DNA of 64,000 bases from Chryseobacterium sp. JM1 (GCF_000737715.1 NZ_JPRN01000017.1:17068-81067); one strand, 5' to 3'. Positions 16,851-25,793 are shown, numbered from the stretch's first letter. Numbers and translations: made by a program. Notes: generated from the letters alone by a model not told the origin.

Positions 16851-17102
16851 TTAGTTTTTATATAAAGTAAGTCGTATCTGGTCAAAACCACCTTTTCCTT
16901 TAAAACGAAAAGACTTTACATCAAAAGAAGGCTTTTCCGTTGACAGAACAGCGGAATTAACAATTACAGAACTCGGAGATTTGGGAGCAGGATTTTTATT
17001 TAAAGGGGGAGTAAGGTTCGGTATACCCAGAAAATCAGGTATCTGCGAAAATCCTTTTATTCCTAAGAGAATAAAAATCAAAACAGTAAAATTAATTTTC
17101 AT
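16851..17102 (-). CDS. Small exported protein of unknown function
   Basis: An 83-residue protein with a signal peptide (MKINFTVLIFILLGIKGFSQ) and a Pro/Ser-rich mature part (PPLNKNPAPKSPSSVIVNS) ending RLTLYKN. I recognise no domain. It is the rightmost gene of the island and is flanked by the two AT-rich near-repeats. It is not obviously linked to the methyltransferase operon; the start could also be a few codons different. Confidence 0.5.
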   Translation of the reverse strand: MKINFTVLIFILLGIKGFSQIPDFLGIPNLTPPLNKNPAPKSPSSVIVNSAVLSTEKPSFDVKSFRFKGKGGFDQIRLTLYKN

Positions 17103-17483
17103 TATTTTAAATCATCATTTTGTTTATAGCATCAGCAATAAATTATTTTCTTTACAAATCTATTTCGCAAAAGCGACAAAAGTCGTCGTAACATTTATTT
17201 TTTTGCCTAATCATATCGGCAGAGGTAATTTTATACTCATATTATCTTTAACGTGAGTTTTCGGTACTTTCCAACTCTTCTACTTGCATTCCCGAATCTT
17301 CTTCAAGTCAAAAAGATGAAATCTCCTCTAAATATTCCTATTTTTCAATTCTTAGTATCATATAATCTTAGTAGGTAACATTTACTTGCTTTCCTTGCAT
17401 TCGGTCTTATATCTTTTCTTTTATTATTTAAGTTAAGTATATCTTGCTTTTACTTACATTCTACTTGTGCTATTTTTCACCTT

Positions 17484-17512
17484 TTACGTTTAATATATAT
17501 GTTATATATAAA
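17484..17512. repeat. 29-bp AT-rich near-repeat, copy 2
   Basis: Two mismatches relative to 16811-16839 (C/T and C/G). Same orientation, 673 bp apart, with no gene immediately downstream. Confidence 0.75.
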
Positions 17513-17696
17513 TTGAAAAACTGAAAATCAATTATTTAAATATTAAAACCAACTATATTTAAAAATAAGCCATTTTACGGAGATAATTTTACGGATTACC
17601 TCATTTTTTATCAAATAATTTTCGGGGAGAAAAAGGGGGAACTTTTTTATGACTAATTACAACGAATAATGACGAATACATTTTCATTATAGATAA

Positions 17697-17722
17697 CAAA
17701 AAGCCCCGTAAATAGGGGCTTT
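17697..17722 (-). terminator. Terminator downstream of the tRNA gene
   Basis: Arms AAAGCCCC (17700-17707) and GGGGCTTT (17715-17722) pair perfectly. Read on the minus strand it ends in a U tract and lies 35 nt past the tRNA 3' end. Since it is inside the island it was probably brought by the element. Confidence 0.85.
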
Positions 17723-17756
17723 ATAATTTCAGAAGAAAATTTCATTCTTCACTTTC

Positions 17757-17778
17757 GTGGTCCCACCTGGGCTCGAAC
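17757..17778 (-). repeat. tRNA-proximal attachment-site repeat
   Basis: The 22 bases identical to 11344-11365, forming the 3' end of the intact tRNA gene plus one downstream base. It marks the right border of the island. Confidence 0.88.
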
Positions 17779-17831
17779 CAGGGACCACCTGATTATGAGT
17801 CAGGTGCTCTAACCAACTGAGCTATAGGACC
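17758..17831 (-). tRNA. tRNA with CAT anticodon (elongator Met; Ile2 possible)
   Basis: It folds as a standard 74-nt cloverleaf on the minus strand: acceptor GGTCCTA/TGGGACC, D arm AGCTCAGTTGGTTAGAGC, anticodon stem CCTGA/TCAGG with loop CTCATAA, and T arm with GGTTCGAGCC. The anticodon is CAT at plus-strand 17795-17797. The CCA tail is not encoded. The D arm resembles elongator tRNA-Met; a lysidine-modified tRNA-Ile cannot be excluded by eye. Its 3' end served as the integration site of the adjoining island. Confidence 0.93.
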
Positions 17832-17893
17832 TCAAAACTTGGTTAAATTTTGTGATTGCAAAAATAGCAAAAATTCTTTCACTACAAAACTTT

Positions 17894-18292
17894 TTATTGC
17901 TTTTCTTGACAAAGTTCTACCAGCACTCCATTCGTGGATTTCGGGTGCAGGAAGACAACTAATTTGTTATCAGCACCTTCTTTCGGTTCTTCGGAGATAA
18001 ACTGGAATCCTTCTTTTTTTAATCTTTCTACTTCTTCCAGAATATTTTCTACACCAAAGGCCAGATGATGGATGCCTTCGCCCTTTTTATCGATAAATTT
18101 AGAGATCGGACTTTCAGGATTACTGGCTTCCAGCAGCTCAATTTTGCTTTCTCCCGTTCCGTAAAAAGAAGTAACCACTCCTTCTCTTTCCACACTTTCT
18201 TTTTTGTAGGATTCTTTTCCTAATAATTTGGCGAAAAGCTCATCAGAGACTCCTAAAGATTTTACGGCAATACCGATATGTTCTAGCTTCAT
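17894..18292 (-). CDS. mce: Methylmalonyl-CoA epimerase
   Basis: A 132-residue VOC-fold protein interconverting (R)- and (S)-methylmalonyl-CoA in propionate and branched-chain catabolism. Metal-ligand motifs are visible: His5 in LEHIGIAV, the second His in GIHHLAFGV and the C-terminal Glu in GVLVELCQ. The length is normal for the family and the start is ATG. It is divergent from rbfA. Confidence 0.94.
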   Translation of the reverse strand: MKLEHIGIAVKSLGVSDELFAKLLGKESYKKESVEREGVVTSFYGTGESKIELLEASNPESPISKFIDKKGEGIHHLAFGVENILEEVERLKKEGFQFISEEPKEGADNKLVVFLHPKSTNGVLVELCQEKQ

Positions 18293-18371
18293 AAAATACT
18301 AATAAATATAATTAAATCGTAAATTTGATACCGGAGCTGAATTTCAAAGGTATCAATTCAAACAAAAGTAC

Positions 18372-18379
18372 TAAATTTG
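18372..18379 (+). promoter_or_regulatory. Candidate -7 box of rbfA
   Basis: TAAATTTG is a full match to TAnnTTTG and lies 8 nt before the rbfA ATG, implying a very short leader. Confidence 0.45.
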
Positions 18380-18387
18380 CATAACTT

Positions 18388-18747
18388 ATGGAAAGTAACA
18401 GACAAAGAAAAGTAGCACAGATTATCCAGGAAGACTTCGCAGAGCTTTTCCGCAAACAGGCTTCAGAAAGCAAGCAAAGTATATTGGTATCCGTTTCAGA
18501 CGTAAAAGTATCGGCAGATCTGGGTATTGCTAAAATTTATTTAAGCATTTTCCCGCAGGAATTCCGTTCCGCGGTGATGAAGGAAATTGAGGAAAACAAA
18601 GCTCAATACAGAAATTTTATCGGCCAGAAAATGGCAAAACAGGTACGTATCATTCCACAACTTAATTTTTATTTAGATACGGCTCTTGATGACGTTGAAA
18701 AATTGGAAAGAGAATTAAGAGGCGAAGGCGACAATCCTGTTTTATAA
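18388..18747 (+). CDS. rbfA: 30S ribosome-binding factor A
   Basis: A 119-residue KH-like ribosome maturation factor acting on the 16S rRNA 5' end. It opens with the family pattern RQRKVAQIIQEDFAELF and contains VSVSDVKVSADLGIAKIYLSIF and the C-terminal FYLDTALDDVEKLE. Length and architecture are complete. It is followed after 4 nt by the permease gene, so the two are probably co-transcribed. Confidence 0.96.
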   Translation: MESNRQRKVAQIIQEDFAELFRKQASESKQSILVSVSDVKVSADLGIAKIYLSIFPQEFRSAVMKEIEENKAQYRNFIGQKMAKQVRIIPQLNFYLDTALDDVEKLERELRGEGDNPVL

Positions 18748-18751
18748 GATC

Positions 18752-19957
18752 TTGAAGAATATTGCATTTTACATAGCATCCAGATACCTTTTGGCAAAAA
18801 AAGGCAGTACCGCCGTGACGTTCATTACGTGGCTTTCGGTAGGTGCCATGACGGTTGCTGTGACTGCAATGTTCGTGATCATTTCAGTATTCTCAGGACT
18901 TGAAACCCTGAACAAAGACCTGATCTCCAATCTCCATGCAGACCTGACTCTGAAAAGTGCCTCAGGAAAAACGGTGAAGAATCTGGATAAAGTCACTTCT
19001 GTTTTAAACAACAACAAAGCCATCAGCAGTTTTTCCCGTGTCATTGAGGAAAAAGTTTACGTCAATTATAAAGGTAAAGGTGATATCGCTTATTTAAGAG
19101 GAGTAGATTCCGCTTATACAAGGGTCAACCCTATCGATAAAGATGTATTCTACGGAACGTATCCAAGTTTCAAATATTCCAATGAAGTATTGATGGAAAC
19201 CAATCTGCACAACAGGTTATCCATTCCCATTGATTCCACCAGCAATTATGCCACGATATTCATGCCTAAGCCTGGAACCGGTATCATTAATAAAGAAGAG
19301 GACATCTATAATAAGAGAGATTTTCTTGTTACGGGCGTTTTTCCGGGGAAAGACCAGTTGGACAGTTATATCATTGCTCCTATTGAACTGACCGAGGAAC
19401 TGCTTAGCTTACCAAAAAAATCAGCATACCAGATCGTTATTAAATTAAAGAATCCGGAAAATGCAGATGCAGTAAAGCAGAGTCTTCTTAATTCATTAGG
19501 GAAAAATATCGAGATAAAAACCAAGGAAGAGGAAAATGCAGCTTTCTGGAAGATGATCAATACAGAAAAAATGTTCATCTATCTGATTTTTGCACTGGTG
19601 ATCTTCATTACAACCTTTAATCTTGCCGGAGCCATTATTATTCTCCAGCTTGACAAAAAAGAACAGTCAAGATCTCTTATTTCATTAGGTTTCCCGATAA
19701 GCCATTTAAGAATGACCTATTTCTACACCGGACTCCTCATTGTGATCTCAGGGGTGATTTCAGGGTTGATCATGGGAACTCTACTTTGCTATTTCCAGCT
19801 TTATACGGAATTCTTCAGAGCTAATGAATTACTTCCTTTCCCTGTCAAAATTGTCGGGAAAAATTATCTTATTGTAGCCCTCACGGCTTCTCTTTTCGGA
19901 ATCATTATTTCATGGTTCTTTTCTAAGATCAGCAAAGACTATATTACTAAAAGTTAA
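18752..19957 (+). CDS. FtsX-like ABC permease (LolC/LolE-type lipoprotein release)
   Basis: A 401-residue inner-membrane permease with one N-terminal helix (about 22-50), a large periplasmic domain, and three C-terminal helices (about 275-297, 320-345, 370-392), as in LolC/LolE and MacB-like FtsX proteins. The opening FYIASRYLLAKKGSTAVTFI is the standard LolC/E start. The initiation codon appears to be TTG at 18752, 4 nt after the rbfA stop; no ATG fits better. It probably works with a LolD-type ATPase encoded elsewhere to release lipoproteins to the outer membrane. Confidence 0.88.
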   Translation: MKNIAFYIASRYLLAKKGSTAVTFITWLSVGAMTVAVTAMFVIISVFSGLETLNKDLISNLHADLTLKSASGKTVKNLDKVTSVLNNNKAISSFSRVIEEKVYVNYKGKGDIAYLRGVDSAYTRVNPIDKDVFYGTYPSFKYSNEVLMETNLHNRLSIPIDSTSNYATIFMPKPGTGIINKEEDIYNKRDFLVTGVFPGKDQLDSYIIAPIELTEELLSLPKKSAYQIVIKLKNPENADAVKQSLLNSLGKNIEIKTKEEENAAFWKMINTEKMFIYLIFALVIFITTFNLAGAIIILQLDKKEQSRSLISLGFPISHLRMTYFYTGLLIVISGVISGLIMGTLLCYFQLYTEFFRANELLPFPVKIVGKNYLIVALTASLFGIIISWFFSKISKDYITKS

Positions 19958-20000
19958 TACAGTAGATTTGAAATAAAATATACTTCATTTTCAATTTTTT

Positions 20001-20009
20001 GTACCTTTA
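20001..20009 (+). promoter_or_regulatory. Candidate -7 box of the secreted endonuclease gene
   Basis: The sequence GTACCTTTA contains TACCTTTA, one mismatch from TAnnTTTG, 19 nt before the start codon. No clear -33 element. Confidence 0.4.
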
Positions 20010-20027
20010 CGGCCCAATTTTTTTTAA

Positions 20028-21848
20028 ATGAAACGAATTTTATCCTTTTTTCTGCTGAGCTTCGCAATTATTTTTGCATCAGCGCAAGCACCTGCCACCT
20101 ACTATGATGGAACTGCAGGTTTGACCGGTGTAGCTTTAAAAAATAAGCTAAACCAAATTATCACGGATGGTCACCAGGCTAAAACCTATAACGGACTATG
20201 GACAGCTTACCAAACCACCGATCGCGACTACTTTTATGAAAACGACGGAAGTGTTTTAGATATTTATTCTGAAAACCCAACCGGCGCAGATCCATACAAC
20301 TATACCATCGGTACTAACCAATGTGGGCAATACTCTGTTGAAGGCAACTGCTATAACAGAGAACATATTGTTCCTCAAAGTCTTTTTGATGAAGCTTCAC
20401 CAATGGTAGCTGACGTCAACTTTATCAGAGCAACAGACGGAAAAGTAAACGGAATGAGGTCTAATTATCCTTTCGGGAAAGTAGGTCTTAACCCATCATT
20501 CACATCTCAAAACGGATCAAAATTAGGATCATCTGTATCTCCTGGATATTCAGGAATTGTATTTGAACCTATTGATGCTTTCAAAGGGGATGTGGCAAGA
20601 ATGATCTTTTATTTTGTAACGAGATATCAGTCTCAGCTTGGAGGTTTTACTTCTGCAAACGGAACAGGAGGTATGCTTGGAACAACAGCATTTCCTGGAC
20701 TGCAATCCTGGGAGCTTGAGCAGCTAAGAGCCTGGCATGCAGCAGATCCTGTATCACCTGCTGAAATTTCAAGAAACAATGCTACTTACGAATATCAGAG
20801 AAACAAGAATCCTTTCATTGATCATCCTGAATTTGTTGAACTCATCTGGGGATCACAGGTTCCGGATACAGAGGCTCCAACAGCAGCCACCAACCTTGTT
20901 ACTCTAAACCCAACTTCAAGTACGGTATCTTTAAGCTGGACAGCTGCTACGGATAATATTGGTGTTGTAGGTTATGATGTATATGCTAACAACGTATTAA
21001 AAACAACAGTTACAGGAACTACAGCCACAGTTCAGGGGCTGACACCTTCTACTACCTATACATTCTATGTAGTTGCTAAAGATGCAGCAGGAAATCCTTC
21101 TCCTCAAAGTAATACCGCTACAGAAACTACTCTTGCAGGTCAACCTGGAGGAAATACAAGCTGTGGAATTGAGGATTTTGAAACCATCCCTGCATCGGCT
21201 TCAAATTATGCTGTAAGAACATGGACTAAAAATAGCATCACCTGGACTGCTACGGACGCAAGAACAGACCAGGCTATTACAGGGGCTACGATTCCAAATG
21301 TAGGAGGAAAAGCAATTACTATTCAGAACGGAAGTCTTAAAAGTACATCTATATCCGGAGGTATCCAAAGCCTTACTATCACTCCGCAACTTAGATTTAG
21401 CGGAGATCCTGCTGTTTTAAATCTTAAAATCAACGGAACTTTAGTGGGAACAATTCCTTACTCTGCTACTGCATCAGCAGTGACCATTAACAACATTAAT
21501 GTAAGCGGAAATGTAATCATTGAAATAACCAATACTTTAGGTTCAAACAGAGTTGTCCTGGACGGACTAAGCTGGACATGTTTCAGTTCTCTGGGTACTT
21601 CAGATGTGAAAAAAGATCAATCTGAATTCACCATCTATCCTAACCCGGTAAAAAACAATGAATTATTTGTAAAAGGTGAAAACTTAAGCAAAATTTCAAA
21701 AGCTCAGATCTATGACCTTTCCGGAAAACTTATTGAAGTGATTGAAAACCCTTTCAAAAACTCTAATAAAATAAACCTTAAAGGCCTTACCAAAGGAAAT
21801 TACATCCTGAAAACAGACCGTTTCTCTACAAAATTCATTGTAGAATAA
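20028..21848 (+). CDS. Secreted endonuclease I with Fn3 domain and type IX sorting tail
   Basis: This 606-residue protein has a signal peptide (MKRILSFFLLSFAIIFASAQ). An endonuclease I (EndA/NucM) domain spans about 20-280 with the catalytic block CYNREHIVPQSLF (His113), followed by RATDGKVNGMRSNYPFG. A fibronectin type III domain follows at about 285-368 (SSTVSLSWTAATDNIGVVGY). A beta-rich segment and a C-terminal Por sorting domain complete it (FTIYPNPVKNNELF, KGNYILKTDRFSTKFIVE). It should degrade extracellular DNA or RNA for nutrition or biofilm turnover. It stands alone with its own terminator. Confidence 0.95.
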   Translation: MKRILSFFLLSFAIIFASAQAPATYYDGTAGLTGVALKNKLNQIITDGHQAKTYNGLWTAYQTTDRDYFYENDGSVLDIYSENPTGADPYNYTIGTNQCGQYSVEGNCYNREHIVPQSLFDEASPMVADVNFIRATDGKVNGMRSNYPFGKVGLNPSFTSQNGSKLGSSVSPGYSGIVFEPIDAFKGDVARMIFYFVTRYQSQLGGFTSANGTGGMLGTTAFPGLQSWELEQLRAWHAADPVSPAEISRNNATYEYQRNKNPFIDHPEFVELIWGSQVPDTEAPTAATNLVTLNPTSSTVSLSWTAATDNIGVVGYDVYANNVLKTTVTGTTATVQGLTPSTTYTFYVVAKDAAGNPSPQSNTATETTLAGQPGGNTSCGIEDFETIPASASNYAVRTWTKNSITWTATDARTDQAITGATIPNVGGKAITIQNGSLKSTSISGGIQSLTITPQLRFSGDPAVLNLKINGTLVGTIPYSATASAVTINNINVSGNVIIEITNTLGSNRVVLDGLSWTCFSSLGTSDVKKDQSEFTIYPNPVKNNELFVKGENLSKISKAQIYDLSGKLIEVIENPFKNSNKINLKGLTKGNYILKTDRFSTKFIVE

Positions 21849-21870
21849 ACTTGAAAAATATTTGATAACA

Positions 21871-21898
21871 AAGACCGATTTATTCGGTCTTTTTTTTA
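21871..21898 (+). terminator. Rho-independent terminator of the endonuclease gene
   Basis: A perfect 8-bp stem (AAGACCGA with TCGGTCTT) has a 5-nt loop and is followed by a run of T. aroE starts only 10 nt later, so aroE needs its own promoter or read-through. Confidence 0.9.
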
Positions 21899-21908
21899 TT
21901 TTTGATGT

Positions 21909-22646
21909 ATGGAATCCAATAAAAAATTAGGGCTGATAGGAAGAAATATTTCCTATTCCTTTTCCAAAAAATTCTTTGAAGACAAGTTTCAGAAGCTGAT
22001 GCTGAAAGACTTTACCTACGATATTTTTGACCTGAATGAAATTGATGAAGTAGAGAATCTCCTTACCGATCCGGAACTTTTAGGATTCAATGTCACCATC
22101 CCATACAAGGAAAAGATTGTTGATTACCTTGACGGACTCAGCGATGAGGCTGAAAAAATTGGTGCCGTGAACTGTGTTTTGATCAGAGACGGTAAAAAAA
22201 CAGGTTACAATACGGATGCTTTCGGTTTCGAAAAAACACTTCTGCTCCATAAGAAAACCTATCAGGACAAAGCTTTGATCCTTGGAAACGGAGGCGCTGC
22301 AAAAGCTGTAAAATATGTAATGGATAAACACGGAATTCCATCCATCACGGTTTCAAGAAATTCTGAGATCAATTTTGAAAACCTCGACAGCCAGACGGTT
22401 ATCGACCATAAAATTATTATCCAGTGTACTCCAGTCGGTACATTCCCGAATGTGGAAGACTGCCTGGAATTCCCTTTTGACGGGATCACATCGGAACACC
22501 TGATCATTGACCTGATCTACAACCCAAACTACACTCAATTCATCATTAAAGCATCCGAAAAAGGAGCCAAAACTGTGAACGGGTATTACATGCTTGAACA
22601 GCAAGCAGAAAAAGCTTGGGAAATTTGGAATTTTCAAAAAAAATAA
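21909..22646 (+). CDS. aroE: Shikimate dehydrogenase
   Basis: A 245-residue NADP-dependent enzyme reducing 3-dehydroshikimate to shikimate in aromatic amino-acid synthesis. The N-terminal substrate site shows LIGRNISYSFSKKFFEDKF and FNVTIPYKEKI with the catalytic Lys; the Rossmann glycine motif is ALILGNGGAAKAVKYVM; the C-terminus has NGYYMLEQQAEKAWEIW. It is slightly short but typical for Bacteroidota. Confidence 0.95.
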   Translation: MESNKKLGLIGRNISYSFSKKFFEDKFQKLMLKDFTYDIFDLNEIDEVENLLTDPELLGFNVTIPYKEKIVDYLDGLSDEAEKIGAVNCVLIRDGKKTGYNTDAFGFEKTLLLHKKTYQDKALILGNGGAAKAVKYVMDKHGIPSITVSRNSEINFENLDSQTVIDHKIIIQCTPVGTFPNVEDCLEFPFDGITSEHLIIDLIYNPNYTQFIIKASEKGAKTVNGYYMLEQQAEKAWEIWNFQKK

Positions 22647-22722
22647 CCTAAATTAGTACCTTAATTGGCTTTACAGCTATATATCAAAAGGATATTAACG
22701 CCACTCACATAAAAGATTTGCT

Positions 22723-24528
22723 ATGACTACAGAAAACAATCTTTCTGAAAACGAAGAAAATAAAATTCCTAACGAAGTACCTCAGGAGGAAACGTCAGAA
22801 ACGCCCGTACCTCATGGTGAAACTGCTCATGATGATGAGGCTGAACACCTTGAAGAGGATCACACTGATGATATCTCTCTGGCTGATGCTTTGAAAGAAA
22901 TGGAAAAAATCATCAACACGGCCAATGCTGGTGAAAATTTCAAAAGATTCAATCAGTTAAAAGAAAAAGCAAGTCACTACATCCATGATGAAGTGGAAGA
23001 CAAAAAGCATGAATATGCAGAAGGCGGAAATGCTCCTGAAAATTTCAGCTATGAGCATCCCTTACAGTCTAAACTGTCTGCCCTGATCAATATTTTCAGA
23101 GAAAAGCACGACACTTATCAGAAATCTCAGGATGAAGAGCAAAAGAAAAACCTTGATCACCGTCAGAACATCATAGAAAGACTTAAAAATCTGTACACGA
23201 ATTCTGAGGCGGGAACCAACCTTTTCAAATCCATCCGTGAGATCAAAGAAGAATGGTCAAAAGCCGGACAGGTAGCAAAATCTGAATTCAAGATCCTTAA
23301 CAATAATTATTTCCACCACCTGAATCAGTTTTATCAGATGCTGGATCTTAATAAAGAATTCTTAGAGCAGGAATTCAGCCACAACCTTGAGAAAAGACAG
23401 CACATCATTGCCCGCGCCAAAGAACTGGAAAGCGAGCCTGTGATTCAAAAGGCACTGAACGAACTTCAATACCTTCACAAACTTTGGAAAGAAGAAGCTG
23501 AACCGGTAGCAGAAGAATTCCGTGAAAAAACATGGGAAGAGTTTAAAGAAATTTCCAACAAGATTCACGAAAGAAAATCTGAACTTTCTGCAGCTATTGA
23601 AGGAGAGCAGAATGACAATCTGGAAAAGAAAAACCAGATCATCGCGGAAATCAAAAAACTGTCTGAGCCTGCTGAAACGCCTAATCACGGTTACTGGCAG
23701 AACTCCATCAAAAGAGTGGAAGATCTTCGTACCGAATTCCTGAAAACAGGAAGTGTTCCAAGAAAACTGTCCAACCAGAACTGGAATGATTTCAAAACAA
23801 CGCTTAGAGGTTTCAACACGACAAAGAACAATTACTATAAATCTCTGAAAGGTTCTCAGCAAGCCAATCTGGAAGACAAATTAAAACTGATACAGACTGC
23901 TCAGGACAATATGAACAACGAAGAATGGGACATTGCCGTTCCGTTATTCAAAAAGCTTCAGGAAGACTGGAAAAAGATCGGGCACGTTCCAAAGAGCATG
24001 ACCAATAAGATCTGGGATGAATTCCGTGATGCCTGTAATACGTTCTTCAACAATTACAGAGAGAAAAACAATGCGTCTAACGATAACTGGAAAGAGAATT
24101 ACAAGCAGAAAAAAGAAATTCTCGAAGACCTGAAAACGGTTTCCAACGACGAAGGCAGCATTGAAAAAATTGAAGCCATAAAAACGGCCTGGAACAACAT
24201 CGGGAAAGTACCGAGAGACAAAATCGCCATCAATACCGAATTCAACAGAACGTTGAGAGAAAAGCTGAAGTTGAATAAAATCAATGAGCTTGAACTGAAG
24301 GAAGAAGGATTAACGGAAAACCAGCTTACCGATAAAGCAAGAAAGATCAAGAGCCAAATCTCTGACCTTGAAGGCGAAATTGTAAAACTGGAAAACAACC
24401 TGGCATTCTTCAAAAACCCGTCAAAAGAAAATCCACTTCTAAGAGATACCTTCAATACCATCGACGAGAAGAAAGTACATCTTGAAACTTTAAGACAAAA
24501 TCTTCACAATATTATTGCAGGAGAATAA
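22723..24528 (+). CDS. DUF349 domain protein, acidic N-terminus
   Basis: A 601-residue cytoplasmic protein. Residues 1-65 are acidic and disordered. The rest is helical with several copies of the DUF349 repeat, each with a Trp-rich core (LWKEEAEPVAEEFREKTWEEF, WKKIGHVPKSMTNKIWDEF, AWNNIGKVPRDK), ending in a coiled coil. The family is ubiquitous in Bacteroidota but has no settled function. It is a separate unit from aroE and closes with a hairpin. Confidence 0.9.
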   Translation: MTTENNLSENEENKIPNEVPQEETSETPVPHGETAHDDEAEHLEEDHTDDISLADALKEMEKIINTANAGENFKRFNQLKEKASHYIHDEVEDKKHEYAEGGNAPENFSYEHPLQSKLSALINIFREKHDTYQKSQDEEQKKNLDHRQNIIERLKNLYTNSEAGTNLFKSIREIKEEWSKAGQVAKSEFKILNNNYFHHLNQFYQMLDLNKEFLEQEFSHNLEKRQHIIARAKELESEPVIQKALNELQYLHKLWKEEAEPVAEEFREKTWEEFKEISNKIHERKSELSAAIEGEQNDNLEKKNQIIAEIKKLSEPAETPNHGYWQNSIKRVEDLRTEFLKTGSVPRKLSNQNWNDFKTTLRGFNTTKNNYYKSLKGSQQANLEDKLKLIQTAQDNMNNEEWDIAVPLFKKLQEDWKKIGHVPKSMTNKIWDEFRDACNTFFNNYREKNNASNDNWKENYKQKKEILEDLKTVSNDEGSIEKIEAIKTAWNNIGKVPRDKIAINTEFNRTLREKLKLNKINELELKEEGLTENQLTDKARKIKSQISDLEGEIVKLENNLAFFKNPSKENPLLRDTFNTIDEKKVHLETLRQNLHNIIAGE

Positions 24529-24550
24529 TCTGTTAAACAATATAATAAAG

Positions 24551-24580
24551 GCGGAGCAAAGAAATTTGTCTTCGCTTTTT
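24551..24580 (+). terminator. Terminator after the DUF349 gene
   Basis: GCGGAGCAAA (24551-24560) pairs with TTTGTCTTCGC (24565-24575) with one bulge and one G-T pair around a GAAA loop, and five T follow. ribD starts 12 nt later. Confidence 0.75.
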
Positions 24581-24591
24581 CTTTTCACCCT

Positions 24592-25626
24592 ATGAACAAC
24601 GACGAATTATATATCAAAAGATGCATTGAGCTCGCCCAAAAAGCACTGGGCAAAACCTATCCCAATCCTCTTGTAGGCAGCGTGATCGTCCATGACGGAA
24701 AGATCATCGGGGAAGGTTATCACCATAAAGCCGGTGAAAATCATGCGGAGATCAATGCCATCAATTCTGTAGAAGATAAAAACCTGATTCCGGAATCTAC
24801 CATCTATGTTTCCCTGGAACCCTGTGCGCATTACGGGAAAACACCTCCATGTGCTTTAAAAATTAAAGAATTAGGATTCAAAAAGGTGGTCATCGGTGCT
24901 ATGGATTCTCATGATAAAGTAAACGGGAAGGGAAAGAAAATTATCCTGGATGCAGGAATAGAAGCTGTTTCCGGAGTACTGGAAAAAGAATGCATTGAAT
25001 TAAACAAAAGATTTTTCACCTATCACGAAAAGAAAAGGCCGTATATCATTCTGAAATGGGCAGAATCAGGAGACGGATTTTTAGATAAGGATTTTAAACC
25101 TACTGCTATTTCAAATGCTTTGGTCAATCAGTTTGTACACCAGTTAAGAGCTGATGAACACGCCATTTTAGTCGGAACACAGACGGCTTTAAATGATAAT
25201 CCAGGTTTGACCGTAAGAAATGCCGAAGGAGTGAATCCTGTACGAATTCTCATAGATTTTGACTTAAAAGTTCCCCAAGACTTTAAAATATATAATGATG
25301 AAGCACAAACGCTGGTCATCAATTCTGAAAAAGAAGGAACGGAAAACAACATAAAATTCATCAAAGTCGGAAAAGAGAATTTCCTGCCGGACCTCATGAC
25401 GGCACTTTATAAGGAACAGATACAATCCGTCATTATAGAAGGCGGAAGCTATACCCTACTACAGTTTATTCATGCAGGGCTTTGGGATGAAACCATCGTC
25501 ATTAAAAACGAAGGTCTGAAACTTGAAAACGGAACGAAGGCTCCTGCACTTGGTGTAAAACCTCATGATATCAAAGCTTTCAGGGACAATACCGTTTCAT
25601 TCTATTTGCTTGATTTTAACGATTAA
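24592..25626 (+). CDS. ribD: Bifunctional riboflavin biosynthesis deaminase/reductase
   Basis: A 344-residue RibD. The N-terminal cytidine-deaminase-like domain binds zinc through His51 (NHAEINAI, with catalytic Glu53) and the two cysteines in PCAHYGKTPPC. The C-terminal reductase domain (about 145-344) begins RPYIILKWAESGDGF and contains VGTQTALNDNPGLTVR and VIIEGGSYTLLQFI. It converts the pyrimidinone from RibA into the ribitylamino-uracil precursor. There is no other rib gene nearby, as is common in this phylum. Confidence 0.96.
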   Translation: MNNDELYIKRCIELAQKALGKTYPNPLVGSVIVHDGKIIGEGYHHKAGENHAEINAINSVEDKNLIPESTIYVSLEPCAHYGKTPPCALKIKELGFKKVVIGAMDSHDKVNGKGKKIILDAGIEAVSGVLEKECIELNKRFFTYHEKKRPYIILKWAESGDGFLDKDFKPTAISNALVNQFVHQLRADEHAILVGTQTALNDNPGLTVRNAEGVNPVRILIDFDLKVPQDFKIYNDEAQTLVINSEKEGTENNIKFIKVGKENFLPDLMTALYKEQIQSVIIEGGSYTLLQFIHAGLWDETIVIKNEGLKLENGTKAPALGVKPHDIKAFRDNTVSFYLLDFND

Positions 25627-25793
25627 GATTATATAAATTAAAATGATTCAAACCCATTTCGACCATCAGCAATCATGAAATCGATCACAAAATCAATTTA
25701 ACATAATAAAATTTTCATGAAATCATATTTCAGTTGAAATTAATTAAGTAACTTAATGGTGAATTAATTAATATGAATCCAAATCATCATTAC

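Larger units (their letters stand above)
17103..17757. other. 655-bp gene-free stretch at the tRNA-proximal end of the island
   Basis: Very AT-rich, with no ORF that has coding character on either strand; an open frame across 16981-17256 is the complement of the exported-protein gene plus noncoding DNA. It contains the second near-repeat (17484-17512) and a minus-strand terminator (17697-17722). This is where an integrase gene would often lie in an element of this kind; I find none. Confidence 0.6.
11344..17778. mobile_element. tRNA-integrated AT-rich genomic island (about 6.4 kb)
   Basis: Both ends carry the same 22-bp sequence, the last 21 nt of the tRNA at 17758-17831 plus one base, at 11344-11365 and 17757-17778. 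The DNA between is strikingly AT-rich and its genes use A/T-ending codons unlike the flanking core genes. A minus-strand terminator lies just outside each repeat, as expected if an element inserted at the tRNA 3' end and brought a new downstream sequence. No tyrosine or serine recombinase is visible, so the element is a decayed or trans-mobilised island. Its cargo is a methyltransferase, GHKL kinase, receiver and caspase-like operon with small unknown genes. Confidence 0.8.

Noticed and set aside
16981..17256. A 91-codon plus-strand open frame at the right end of the island
   Set aside because: Most of it is the complement of the exported-protein gene 16851-17102 and the rest has no coding character.
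23362..23862. A 166-codon minus-strand ORF inside the DUF349 gene
   Set aside because: Antisense shadow: Phe/Leu-rich because the sense strand is Glu/Lys-rich.
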